The notes under the pieces: generated by a model
The model's input: only the letters and a program-made list of their open reading frames with translations
What the model was told of the DNA's origin: nothing
Databases searched by the model: none
Shown here: positions 34,937-43,326 of the stretch, one piece after another
Numbering within the stretch: the first letter of the stretch is position 1
Layout: each line of letters opens with the position of its first letter
From: Limnobaculum parvum
Lineage (GTDB): Bacteria; Pseudomonadota; Gammaproteobacteria; Enterobacterales; Enterobacteriaceae
Reading direction: 5' to 3'
Assembly (NCBI RefSeq): GCF_003096015.2
Contig: NZ_CP029185.2
Location: forward strand, 3,560,501 to 3,624,500
Length of the DNA: 64,000 nt
Position numbers and translations under genes: made by a program

Positions 34937-37900
34937 TTACACCTTTTCTACGTTAACCAGGAACGCCTTATACTCTGGCGTTTGCGTGTTGGCATCGCCG
35001 ACGAACGGCGTCAGGGTGTTAGCCAGATAGCCTTTTTTGGCTGCGCCGACAAAGCCCCAGTGAATCGGAATACCGACGGTTTCCACATCCTGACCGTTGA
35101 CTTTCAGAGTGCGGATACGCTTGGTCACCACGGCCTTGGCTTCAATATAGCCACGCTGAGAGCTGACTTTCACCGTATCACCATGCTGGATACCTTTCGC
35201 CTTCGCCAAACCTTCACCGATTTCAACAAACTGCTCCGGTTGAGTAATGGCGTTCAGTACGGAGTGCTTAGTCCAGTAGTGGAAGTGCTCCGTTAGGCGA
35301 TAGGTGGTGCCCACATACGGGAAGTCTTTCGCCGTACCCATATTGGCTAGGTCTGCTTTAAATACACGGGCAGCCGGGTTAGAGATCACGTCTTTATGCA
35401 GCGGGTTAGTGCTGATTGGCGTTTCAAACGGCTCATAGTGCTCAGGGAACGGACCTTCCGCCATTTTATCGGTCGCAAACAGACGGCCCATGCCCTCGTT
35501 TTGCATGATAAATGGCCCAACGTCGCTGCCCGGAGGTGCGGCGCTGTAGTCAGGAACATCAATACCTGTCCACTTAGTGCCATCCCACTCGATCAGCTTA
35601 CGTTTTGGATCCCATGCTTTACCCTGTGGATCCGCTGACGCACGGTTATACAGAATACGGCGGTTAAGCGGCCATGCCCATGACCACGCCAGCGTGTTAC
35701 CCAGACCGGATGGATCAGAGTTATCACGACGAGCCATTTGGTTACCGGCTTCAGTCCAGCTGCCGGTGTAAATCCAACAGGCGCTGGAGGTGGTGCCGTC
35801 ATCCCGCAGTTGAGCAAAGCTATCAAGCAGTTGGCCTTTCTTGAGGATCACTTTACCGGTGGCATCAGTGATATCCACCAGCGCACGACCGTTAGACTCT
35901 TTCGCCATCTCTTCTGACTGAGGATGCATTGGTTCCAAGTAGTTCCAAGTCATATTCATCAGCGGCTCGACACCTACGGCATTAGCGCCATCTTGTGCGT
36001 ACAGCTCACGGATTTTGAATAACAGACCGGCCAAGATTTCGCCGTCAGTTCTGGCTTCTCCCGGTGGTTCGCCGCCCTTCCAGTGCCACTGCAACCAGCG
36101 GCCGGAGTTAACGATAGAACCATCTTCTTCAGCAAAGCAGGTACATGGCAGACGGAACACTTCGGTTTGAATTTCCGCTGGTTTCACGTCGTTTTGCATA
36201 CCATGATTTTGCCAGAACTCGGCCGTTTCGGTGTTCAGCGGGTCAATGGTCACTAGGTACTTCAGTTTAGACAGTGAACGAACCACTTTATTTTTATCAG
36301 GGAACGAGGCAACCGGGTTAAAGCCCTGGCAGATATAGCCATTCACTTTGCCCTGATCCATCATTTCGAAATACTTCAGAACATCGTAGCCCTGATCCCA
36401 TTTAGGCAACCAGTCATAGCCCCAATCGTTGTCTTTCTGGGCTTTATCACCATAGAAGCTCTTCATCATGCTGATAAAGAATTTCGGATAGTTACCCCAG
36501 TAGTTCACCTGATCCGCCAGCGCTTTTTTCGGGGTGCTGGCATCCAGATAAGTTTGCAATGTTGGCTGTTTTTCTGACGGTAAGGTCAGATAACCCGGCA
36601 GAGACTGTGACAGTAAGCCAAGGTCAGTCAGCCCCTGAATGTTGGAGTGACCACGTAAGGCGTTAACCCCACCGCCAGCCATACCCATGTTACCCAGCAG
36701 CAGCTGAATCATGGCCATGGTACGAATGTTCTGAGCGCCCACGGAGTGCTGAGTCCAGCCTAGGGCGTACAGGAACGAGGTGGTTTTATCGACGGCGCTG
36801 GTTTCAGCAATCAGTTCACACACCTTGATAAAGTCATCCTGCGGCGTACCACAGATATTACTGACCACTTCAGGGGTGTAGCGACTGACGTGTTTTTTCA
36901 TCAGGTTCCATACGCAGTTTGGATCGGTCAGCGTCGGGTCGCGCTTGGCGAAACCGTCTTCACCAACCTGATAGTTCCAGGTGGTTTTATCATACTGACG
37001 TTTTTCTGCGTCATAGCCGCTGAACAGCCCGTCTTCAAAGGTAAAGTCCTCACGCACCAGCAGGCTGGCGTTGGTGTAGGCCTTCACATATTCAGCATTG
37101 ATCTTGTTGTTTTCCATCAGGTAAAGAATAACCCCTGACAGGAACGCAATATCAGTACCGGAACGAATCGGCGTATAAAAATCGGCAACGGAGGCCGTAC
37201 GGGTGAAGCGTGGATCGATGACGATCAGCTTAGCGTTGTTATGGATTTTCGCTTCCATCGCCCAGCGGAATCCTACCGGGTGTGCTTCTGCTGCGTTACC
37301 GCCCATCACGACGACAAGGTTTGCGTTTTTGATGTCAACCCAGTGGTTGGTCATCGCACCGCGACCAAATGTTGGAGCAAGACTTGCTACCGTTGGTCCG
37401 TGTCAAACGCGAGCTTGGTTATCGACCGCGAGCATACCGAGCGCCCGCGAAAATTTCTGAGTCAGTAAACCATTTTCATTGCTGGAAGCAGAGGCGGCGA
37501 GTAATCCGGTGGTTAACCAACGGTTAACGGTGACGCCCGTTGCCGAGGTTTGCTGGAAGTTCGCGTCACGGTCTGCCTTCATTAATTTGGCGATACGGTT
37601 AAAGGCATCGTCCCAGCTGATTCTCTGCCATTTGTCAGAACCTGGAGCACGATATTCCGGGTATTTCAGGCGACTTGCGCTGTTAACATAATCGATAAGC
37701 CCTGCCCCTTTAGGACAAAGCGCGCCACGGTTGACCGGATGATCCGGATCTCCCTCGATGTGGAAGATGCTGGCTTTGGCATTCTTGGCACCATCACCCA
37801 TGCTGTACATTAACAGCCCACATCCCACTGAACAGTAGGTACAGGTATTACGTGTTTCCTGAGCGCGCAGCAGCTTATAGCTACGCGTCTCTGCCAGCGC

Positions 37901-37990
37901 CATTGAGGGTGCAAACCCTAGCGCTGCTGCCGTTGTACCTGCCATACCGCCAGCGCAGATTTTAAAAAACTGCCTTCTGCTGACCTGCAT
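34937..37990 (-). CDS. fdoG: Formate dehydrogenase-O alpha subunit FdoG, selenoprotein
   Basis: Catalytic molybdopterin subunit oxidising formate in the periplasm. The true gene runs from ATG 37990 through an in-frame UGA at 37403-37405 (Sec196) to 34937: 1017 residues, one more than E. coli. Features: twin-arginine signal SRRQFFK, [4Fe-4S] motif CTYCSVGCGLL, then DNQARV-Sec-HGPTVASL at the active site and GGNAAEAHPVGF. A SECIS hairpin follows the UGA. It is not a pseudogene or frameshift: both halves join in the same frame with unbroken homology. Lead gene of fdoGHI-fdhE. Confidence 0.96.
37364..37405 (-). promoter_or_regulatory. SECIS element of fdoG
   Basis: Starting with the UGA codon, the minus-strand RNA folds with outer stem GACCAA/TTGGTC and inner stem GG-AGCAA/TTGCT-CC capped by the GTC loop, as in the fdnG/fdhF SECIS hairpins recognised by SelB. 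It lies immediately 3' of UGA, the position required for bacterial Sec insertion. Confidence 0.9.
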
Positions 37991-38343
37991 GGTTTTCTCC
38001 TTTTTCTTATTACTGATACATTGCTCGAATAAATTCACGTACAAACACGTTGCCGGTCACTTGCTTAAGGATTATTTAGCAATTTGTTACTGCTTTCTTA
38101 GCAAATCGAACCAAAAAAGAAAAAATATAACCAATAGACTGTCTTTTTCACCCGATGCGCCAGTTGTTTCAACTAACCAATAAAGACATTATTATTGTAC
38201 GAAGATAGAATAGTGATTAACTTGATCCATCTCGTGAATGTTACAAGATTTAACTTTTTGTTGGCTATTTTCGTTGCATTTGTACCTCTAATGTTAACTC
38301 GAAAATAATATTCATCAAGTCCCCAATATTTGAAGGTCTATAC
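37991..38343. promoter_or_regulatory. fdoG-fdhD divergent region
   Basis: 353 AT-rich base pairs between the divergent fdoG and fdhD starts. Promoters for both must lie here, but I found no convincing FNR, NarL or CRP site and no small gene. Confidence 0.5.
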
Positions 38344-39174
38344 GTGAAAACCGATATCCCTGTGCAAAACGACTGTTCTCAATCTGTTGTTGGCGTTAAG
38401 CAACTCGCTGTTCGCCGGCACAACGCTTTAAAAACATCAGAGCCAGACTGGGTTGCAGAGGAGGTTCCTGTTGCATTGAGCTATAACGGTATCGCTCATG
38501 TGGTGATGATGGCCACGCCAAAAGAGCTAGAAGAATTTGCTATTGGTTTCTCTTTGGCCGAGGGAATTATCGAATCACCGCAAGAGATTTACGGTATTGA
38601 TGTCCGCAACGGTTGTAACGGTATTGAAGTCGAGATAGAGCTGGCTACCCGCCGCTTTGTGGGGCTGAAGGAGAGGCGTCGTGCGATGGCCGGTCGTACC
38701 GGTTGTGGCGTATGCGGCGTTGAGCAGTTGGGTGAGGTTTTACGTCCGCTTAAGCCGTTGCCGTTTACTCAACGGTTCGACCTGAGTTTGTTGGATGGTG
38801 TGTTGCCGCAGTTGAATAAGGTGCAAATCGTGGGTCAGTTGACCGGTTGTACTCACGCTGCGGGTTGGGTTTCTCCTGAAGGGCAGATGCTGGGCGGCTG
38901 TGAGGATGTGGGTCGTCACGTGGCACTGGATAAGCTGTTGGGTGTGCGGGCGAAGCAGGGTTGGCAGCAGGGTGCGGTGTTAGTCTCTAGCCGTGCCAGT
39001 TATGAGATGGTGCAGAAAGCGGCGATGTGTGGGGTTGAGATTTTGTTTGCGGTTTCGGCGACGACGTCGCTGGCGGTGAAGGTGGCGGAAGAGTGTAATT
39101 TGACGTTGGTGGGGTTTAGTAAGCCGGGGCGGGCGACGGTTTATACCTGTCCGGAGAGGATTATTGTTAGTTAG
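38344..39174 (+). CDS. fdhD: Formate dehydrogenase sulfurtransferase FdhD
   Basis: Transfers sulfur from IscS to the molybdenum cofactor, needed for formate dehydrogenase activity. 276 residues (E. coli 277). The active CxxC is in GRTGCGVCGVEQL near residues 120-128; other conserved blocks are EEVPVALSYNGIAHVVMM, QLTGCTHAAGWV, EDVGRHVALDKLLG and SSRASYEMVQKAAM. Start is a GTG at 38344 (VKTDIPVQ). Divergent from fdoGHI-fdhE, as in E. coli. Confidence 0.95.
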   Translation: MKTDIPVQNDCSQSVVGVKQLAVRRHNALKTSEPDWVAEEVPVALSYNGIAHVVMMATPKELEEFAIGFSLAEGIIESPQEIYGIDVRNGCNGIEVEIELATRRFVGLKERRRAMAGRTGCGVCGVEQLGEVLRPLKPLPFTQRFDLSLLDGVLPQLNKVQIVGQLTGCTHAAGWVSPEGQMLGGCEDVGRHVALDKLLGVRAKQGWQQGAVLVSSRASYEMVQKAAMCGVEILFAVSATTSLAVKVAEECNLTLVGFSKPGRATVYTCPERIIVS

Positions 39175-39361
39175 ATTTTGTGGATATTCCGGCCGTAAAT
39201 GCAATACGGACATATAACCATTGTGCTCGGCCGGTAGGGCCATGTACTTAGCTTTGGAGTGCGTCGGGCCTACCTTTCCTAGGGGCACTTCGTTGGCTTA
39301 CGCCAAGTCGACCCCAACGGAAAGCTCTCCCGACGATTGGCTTTTAGGGCTAATAAAACCG

Positions 39362-39547
39362 TTATAGTTTGCCCTGAACTGTCAGCGTTTTTAGGGTATC
39401 CATTTGCTGGGTCATTTCATCATTATTAATAAACTCTGCCTTCCCTTCATCGTAGTAGCTGAATGCCTGATTTATCTGTTGTTCCAGCCAGTTATCATTA
39501 GTGCTGCTTTGTAGTTCTTCATCTATACGAAAATGTATTGTCGCCAT
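39362..39547 (-). CDS. Short RelB/DinJ-like antitoxin, probably shortened
   Basis: 61 residues. The start MATIHFRIDEELQ is a ribbon-helix-helix strand typical of type II antitoxins, and the end (DNWLEQQINQAFSYYDEGKA, FINNDEMTQQMDTLK) resembles the toxin-binding tail. The helix-helix portion expected between them is absent, suggesting an internal in-frame deletion. No toxin gene is adjacent. I treat it as a probable relic; the frame itself is intact. Confidence 0.5.
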   Translation of the reverse strand: MATIHFRIDEELQSSTNDNWLEQQINQAFSYYDEGKAEFINNDEMTQQMDTLKTLTVQGKL

Positions 39548-39634
39548 AACACTTTTGCCTTTGTTGTTTCACTGGGATATCTGCATTTTGTTCTATTTAA
39601 AGGGATAGCTATGGCGATCCCTTTTTCGTATTGA

Positions 39635-39967
39635 TTAACCGTGATTCACGTTTTGGTTCTGCATCTGAAATAGCTGGGTGGTTGATTGTTCGTATAGCTC
39701 AAGCAGTATGGGGATGATATGGGCGGAGGCTTTTAGCCATGCGCCGAGTTGTCCGAGGTTTTGTGGTTGGGGTTGAATTCCGTTTTCCAGTGACTCTCCT
39801 GTATGTAACAGCCCGTGGCATAACCCTTCGATGGATTCGGCGGCGATGCTGCTAAGGTCGTGTAGTTCGATGTCGCTAAGTTGAGTGTATTGCAGATCGG
39901 CGATTAGGGTGCGGAGGATGGTGATTGAGGTGTCGGGGGTGGTTTGGGTAAGGGTGTTAGTCATCAT
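39635..39967 (-). CDS. Phage-type small protein downstream of a C4-like RNA
   Basis: 110 residues, acidic and predicted helical (ILRTLIADLQYTQLSDIELHDLSSIAAESIEGLC and QLGAWLKASAHIIPILLELY; shown in parts). No characterised family recognised. Its start (39967) is preceded within about 8 nt by CTTACACGA, which is complementary to a segment of the upstream structured RNA. Position and control logic resemble icd/ant genes of P1-type immunity loci. It is followed by the shortened antitoxin. Confidence 0.5.
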   Translation of the reverse strand: MMTNTLTQTTPDTSITILRTLIADLQYTQLSDIELHDLSSIAAESIEGLCHGLLHTGESLENGIQPQPQNLGQLGAWLKASAHIIPILLELYEQSTTQLFQMQNQNVNHG

Positions 39968-39996
39968 TAATATCTCGTGTAAGTAAGATTCAGATA

Positions 39997-40165
39997 ACCA
40001 CCCAAGACGCTAAACTCGGGTGGTAGCTCAGACAGGGTTAGCGTACCGGCTTACACGAATCCGGCGCTTCTTTCGAAGCCCCTGCCTGAGCCACCATTAT
40101 TCGGGGTGAATCAAAGCGCATGACATTATCACATAATGTCATCGTGTAAGTCTCGGAACGCTAAC
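39997..40165 (-). ncRNA. C4-type antisense RNA candidate
   Basis: Interleaved complementary segments: A (40021-40037) with A' (40080-40096), 17 nt with two differences that are G-U pairs only if the minus strand is transcribed; B (40038-40058) with B' (40142-40164), 9 and 7 matching nt around an internal loop. A TGACATTAT/ATAATGTCA hairpin lies at 40121-40140 and a terminator-like ACCACCC/GGGTGGT stem at 39997-40024. A third copy of TCGTGTAAG at 39975-39983 sits at the start of the next gene. This is the layout of P1/P7 C4 RNA. Confidence 0.55.
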
Positions 40166-40355
40166 TCCGGCTACGGATTTTGCCGTAGCGAGGTGACTAT
40201 ATTCCTGAGTTTTTGTGAATGAAATAGGTTGGGGGGATTTACATGGAGTTGTATGCGGGTATGGAATGTGTATCGCAGGAAATGGGGTGTCCACTTCCCT
40301 TAAAATGAGACAATTATAATTAGACTTTCTGCCTTACTTAACTGCAGGAGTATTT

Positions 40356-40736
40356 ATGAAAAAGATCCGTTTTACTGAGACCCAAATTGTTAATATCTTA
40401 AAACTCGCTGATTCTGGGGTAAAAGTGGATGATATTTGCCGTCAAAATAGCATTAGTAGCGCAACCTATTATAACTGGAAGTCAAAGTATGGTGGGATGG
40501 AAGCGGCTGATATAAAAAGAATTAAAGAGCTTGAAGAAGAAAATACTAAATTGAAAAAGATGTTTGCTGATGTCAGTCTGGAAAATCATGCTATGAAGGA
40601 GCTCTTTGCAAAAAGGGTTGGTGATGACAGAGAAAAAATCCTGCGCAAAAATACTCGTTACCTCAGGATTATCTGTCATAAAAGCTTGCAAGATGACGGC
40701 ATTAACACGCTCAGTTTATTATCGACAATGCATTGA
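40356..40736 (+). CDS. IS3-family OrfA, reading frame apparently shifted at its end
   Basis: 126 residues; HTH (RFTETQIVNILKLADSG, VDDICRQNSISSATYYNW) followed by a coiled-coil (RIKELEEENTKLKKMF). Related OrfA proteins stop after about 88 residues with a sequence like KKGW. Here a stretch of five A before GGGTTGG leads past that point to 40736; one more A would restore the stop and would put orfB in the usual -1 frame. A one-base deletion is inferred. Confidence 0.7.
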   Translation: MKKIRFTETQIVNILKLADSGVKVDDICRQNSISSATYYNWKSKYGGMEAADIKRIKELEEENTKLKKMFADVSLENHAMKELFAKRVGDDREKILRKNTRYLRIICHKSLQDDGINTLSLLSTMH

Positions 40737-41460
40737 TTGGAAAGAAAAAGATAGTCAGGTGATTACAGCGATTCAATCAGTTTTAGCTAAATCGCCTCAA
40801 GCTGGTTTTTGGAAATGTTATTTTCGACTTCGCTTTCAAGGCTATTATTTTAATCATAAACGCGTTTATCGGGTTTATTGCCGTTTAGGACTGAATTTAC
40901 GACGCCGGGTTAAAAAGATTCTGCCAAAACGAGAAAAACAGCCATTGTCAGTCGCTAAAATGGCAAATGCTCAATGGGCGTTGGATTTCATGCATGATGC
41001 TTTGCATTGTGGAAAACGCTTTAGAACATTAAATATTTTGGATGAAGGAACTCGGGAATGTTTAGCTATCGAAATTGATACATCGTTACCCGCAGAACGA
41101 GTTATTCGGGTTCTTGAACGTTTAAAAGAAGAGCGTGGGTTACCAAAGCAAATTAGGGTTGATAATGGCCCCGAGCTTATTTCTATTAACTTATTGAATT
41201 ATTGTGAAGAAAACAATGTGAAATTAGTTCACATTCAGCCTGGGAAACCCACGCAAAATGGTTTTATTGAGCGATTTAATGGTTCGTTTCGTCGCGAATT
41301 TTTAAATGCCTATTTATTTGACTCATTAAGCCAAGTACGGGAAATGGCTTGGTTTTGGCAACAAGATTATAACGATGAAAGAACACATGAAAGCTTAGGA
41401 AATATGCCACCAACAGCTTATCGGAAACAACTGGAAAACTCTAATAACTTACTGTCCTAA
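40624..41460 (+). CDS. IS3-family OrfB transposase
   Basis: From ATG 40624 (MTEKKSCAKILV) 278 residues with an intact DDE core: D in WALDFMHDAL, D in RVDNGPELIS, E in FIERFNGSFRREFL, plus the C-terminal YNDERTHESLGNMPP. An upstream TTG at 40606 is possible. It overlaps orfA in the +1 frame instead of the normal -1. The catalytic part appears functional, but production of the fused OrfAB may be lost. Confidence 0.82.
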   Translation: MTEKKSCAKILVTSGLSVIKACKMTALTRSVYYRQCIDWKEKDSQVITAIQSVLAKSPQAGFWKCYFRLRFQGYYFNHKRVYRVYCRLGLNLRRRVKKILPKREKQPLSVAKMANAQWALDFMHDALHCGKRFRTLNILDEGTRECLAIEIDTSLPAERVIRVLERLKEERGLPKQIRVDNGPELISINLLNYCEENNVKLVHIQPGKPTQNGFIERFNGSFRREFLNAYLFDSLSQVREMAWFWQQDYNDERTHESLGNMPPTAYRKQLENSNNLLS

Positions 41461-41477
41461 ATATAGGGAAGTGGACA

Positions 41478-41676
41478 ATACACCCACGGTTGGAACAATA
41501 CTGCTTTGATTTCTTATCTAGCCACACAAGCTTGATAAAAAGGCCATCTGATAACATAATGCGCGGCATTATCGTGTGAATGTGGCGTCTGAGGGACAAC
41601 CTTCATCAGGTGAACTGTAACTATCTATTTTTAAGGCATATCTCATTGTGTCTAATATCTTCAAGGAAACGAAAAT
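41478..41676. other. Gap upstream of the coiled-coil/AAA+ module
   Basis: 199 bp between the IS and the first module gene. It has a perfect inverted repeat ATAATGC-GCG-GCATTAT at 41556-41572, a possible operator. The promoter must lie here or in the IS end. A CAAGGAAACG ribosome site precedes the gene. Confidence 0.4.
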
Positions 41677-43311
41677 ATGACCGAAGCTACAAGTAAAAAA
41701 TTGGCATCTTCCGAGAAAGATGAGCTCTCAACCAGACCCCGAGTAAAAAACGCCCGATCAGAAACTACCTCTGCTGATATTAATGAAAACTCTTTCTTTA
41801 AGGTTGTTTTTTCAGATAATTTATCGCTTGAAAATAAAGTAGAAGAACTGACAAAAATACTGGAATTCACCAACGATAAAGAAAGTGACAGAGCCAGAAT
41901 ACAAGAATTCGATGCTTTCAAAGAGTATTTGCAATCCATTTCTGAGGAAATGTCCAAACAGCGCATTCAGATGACGGACACCGAAGTTTTCGCAGAATTA
42001 CAAAAAGTCTATTCTGACTTTAATGATGATTTGAATAACTTTATTGAGCAAATTACTCCTCTCACAGAAATTACAGACGCTTTATATAAATTACGCCAAA
42101 GTGGTGAAACAAGAAATGCTCTGGCGCAGATCAAAGCCGATAAAGAATGGGAGACTGCAAAAAACGAACTCAAAAAGACACTAACCGAAGACATTGCGGC
42201 TATTGAAGTTCAGATAACTGAGCTACAAAATTCTATTTTTAGCCTGTCTCAGGATAAAAGCTTTTTCGGTTTTGGCCAGATCAAACCAACATCTAAAGCC
42301 CAGATTCTGTCCAATGAAGCTCTAATTGAAAAACTTCAGGCCGAAAGCGCAAGCAAACGAGCTGAACTTAACGCTCTTACTCAAGAAATCGCAGAACATA
42401 TCTCTTTACGCTCCCAGTCCTTCGAAACTGAGAAACTGAAAGAATTATTGAACCTGACCTCTGATGAGCATACTCAGCGTCAGGCCAAAATGGTGGACTC
42501 TGCACTTAAGTTCGTCAATCAAGGTAAGGAGCGCTTCGGAACCATCAGAGGCCATTTAGAAAAAATGGTAAAACAGATAGAAGGCCTCGGAGACAACAAC
42601 GGAAATATGGTTCAGATTTACGCCGTAATGAATGAAGCAACCAAAAAAGTAGAAGATATCCATCGGGAACGCAGAAAAGAGTTAGCCGAAGTTGATGCTG
42701 GTGACAATCTACTGGTATCCATGAAGCACGAAGAAACGTGCCGGAATCTGGATGAACACATTGATACGGTATCCACTGCAACCGTAGATACGATGCAGAC
42801 TTATGGCGAGCTAACGACTGAAGCGATTAAAATCAGAAACATGCAGGCCTCAACCAAGAAGCAGGTAGAAAGCGCCAGAGCAATGCACTCCAGAGGTATT
42901 GCATCGGTCGCTTCCCAGCTCAGCGTGGTGGTTACCGCAGTAAACTCAGCAGCAATCAACGAAGCCCAATCGATGGCTGGCAATACTCTGGCGGAAATGG
43001 CCAAAGTAACCAATGATATTGCTAAAAATGAAGCTATCCGTATTGCTACGGGCCGTGATGATATTAATTACGATCTGGAAGCAATGCTGCAGAACTTGGC
43101 TGAATTCGGTGATACCCAACGTGAAGCGACTGAAATTACCCGCACAGCTCTTGAAACCATGAGAGCAAATCTCGAAGAAATAGAGAAAATGGCCAAAGAT
43201 GTTCAAGCGGACACCAGAGACTTTGTAGCCGTAACGGGTGATGTTCTGTCTCAAAAAGCAGAGCCAGCAAAAACGACATCAACAGGTAGTACTTCTCCAT
43301 TCAAGCTGTGA
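41677..43311 (+). CDS. Coiled-coil protein, first gene of a three-gene AAA+ module
   Basis: 544 residues, no signal peptide or membrane span. Nearly the whole protein is predicted helical and coiled-coil, rich in Glu, Lys, Thr and Ala; a short low-complexity tail (TTSTGSTSPFKL) ends it. One glycine/phenylalanine patch (SFFGFGQIKPTSK) lies near residue 200. The C-terminal third has a faint resemblance to TelA-type helical proteins, which I cannot confirm. Fifteen bp separate it from the Clp-like ATPase, so it is likely its substrate, adaptor or scaffold. Confidence 0.6.
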   Translation: MTEATSKKLASSEKDELSTRPRVKNARSETTSADINENSFFKVVFSDNLSLENKVEELTKILEFTNDKESDRARIQEFDAFKEYLQSISEEMSKQRIQMTDTEVFAELQKVYSDFNDDLNNFIEQITPLTEITDALYKLRQSGETRNALAQIKADKEWETAKNELKKTLTEDIAAIEVQITELQNSIFSLSQDKSFFGFGQIKPTSKAQILSNEALIEKLQAESASKRAELNALTQEIAEHISLRSQSFETEKLKELLNLTSDEHTQRQAKMVDSALKFVNQGKERFGTIRGHLEKMVKQIEGLGDNNGNMVQIYAVMNEATKKVEDIHRERRKELAEVDAGDNLLVSMKHEETCRNLDEHIDTVSTATVDTMQTYGELTTEAIKIRNMQASTKKQVESARAMHSRGIASVASQLSVVVTAVNSAAINEAQSMAGNTLAEMAKVTNDIAKNEAIRIATGRDDINYDLEAMLQNLAEFGDTQREATEITRTALETMRANLEEIEKMAKDVQADTRDFVAVTGDVLSQKAEPAKTTSTGSTSPFKL

Positions 43312-43326
43312 TAAAGGGAATTTAGC

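Larger units (their letters stand above)
40288..41477 (+). mobile_element. IS3-family insertion sequence, 1190 bp
   Basis: The ends are inverted repeats TGTCCACTTCCCT (left) and AGGGAAGTGGACA (right). It carries orfA and orfB of an IS407-like group. Flanks are GGGG and ATAC, so no target duplication is visible. It is inserted between the C4-like locus and the three-gene ATPase module. Confidence 0.9.

Noticed and set aside
37403..37405. UGA stop splitting fdoG into two open frames
   Set aside because: It is in frame, at the Sec196 position, followed by a SECIS-like hairpin, and the genome encodes selC, selA and selB nearby. It is a selenocysteine codon, not a nonsense mutation.
38980..39288. 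102-residue frame antisense to the fdhD 3' end
   Set aside because: Mostly overlaps fdhD on the opposite strand and has no ribosome site or recognisable domain.
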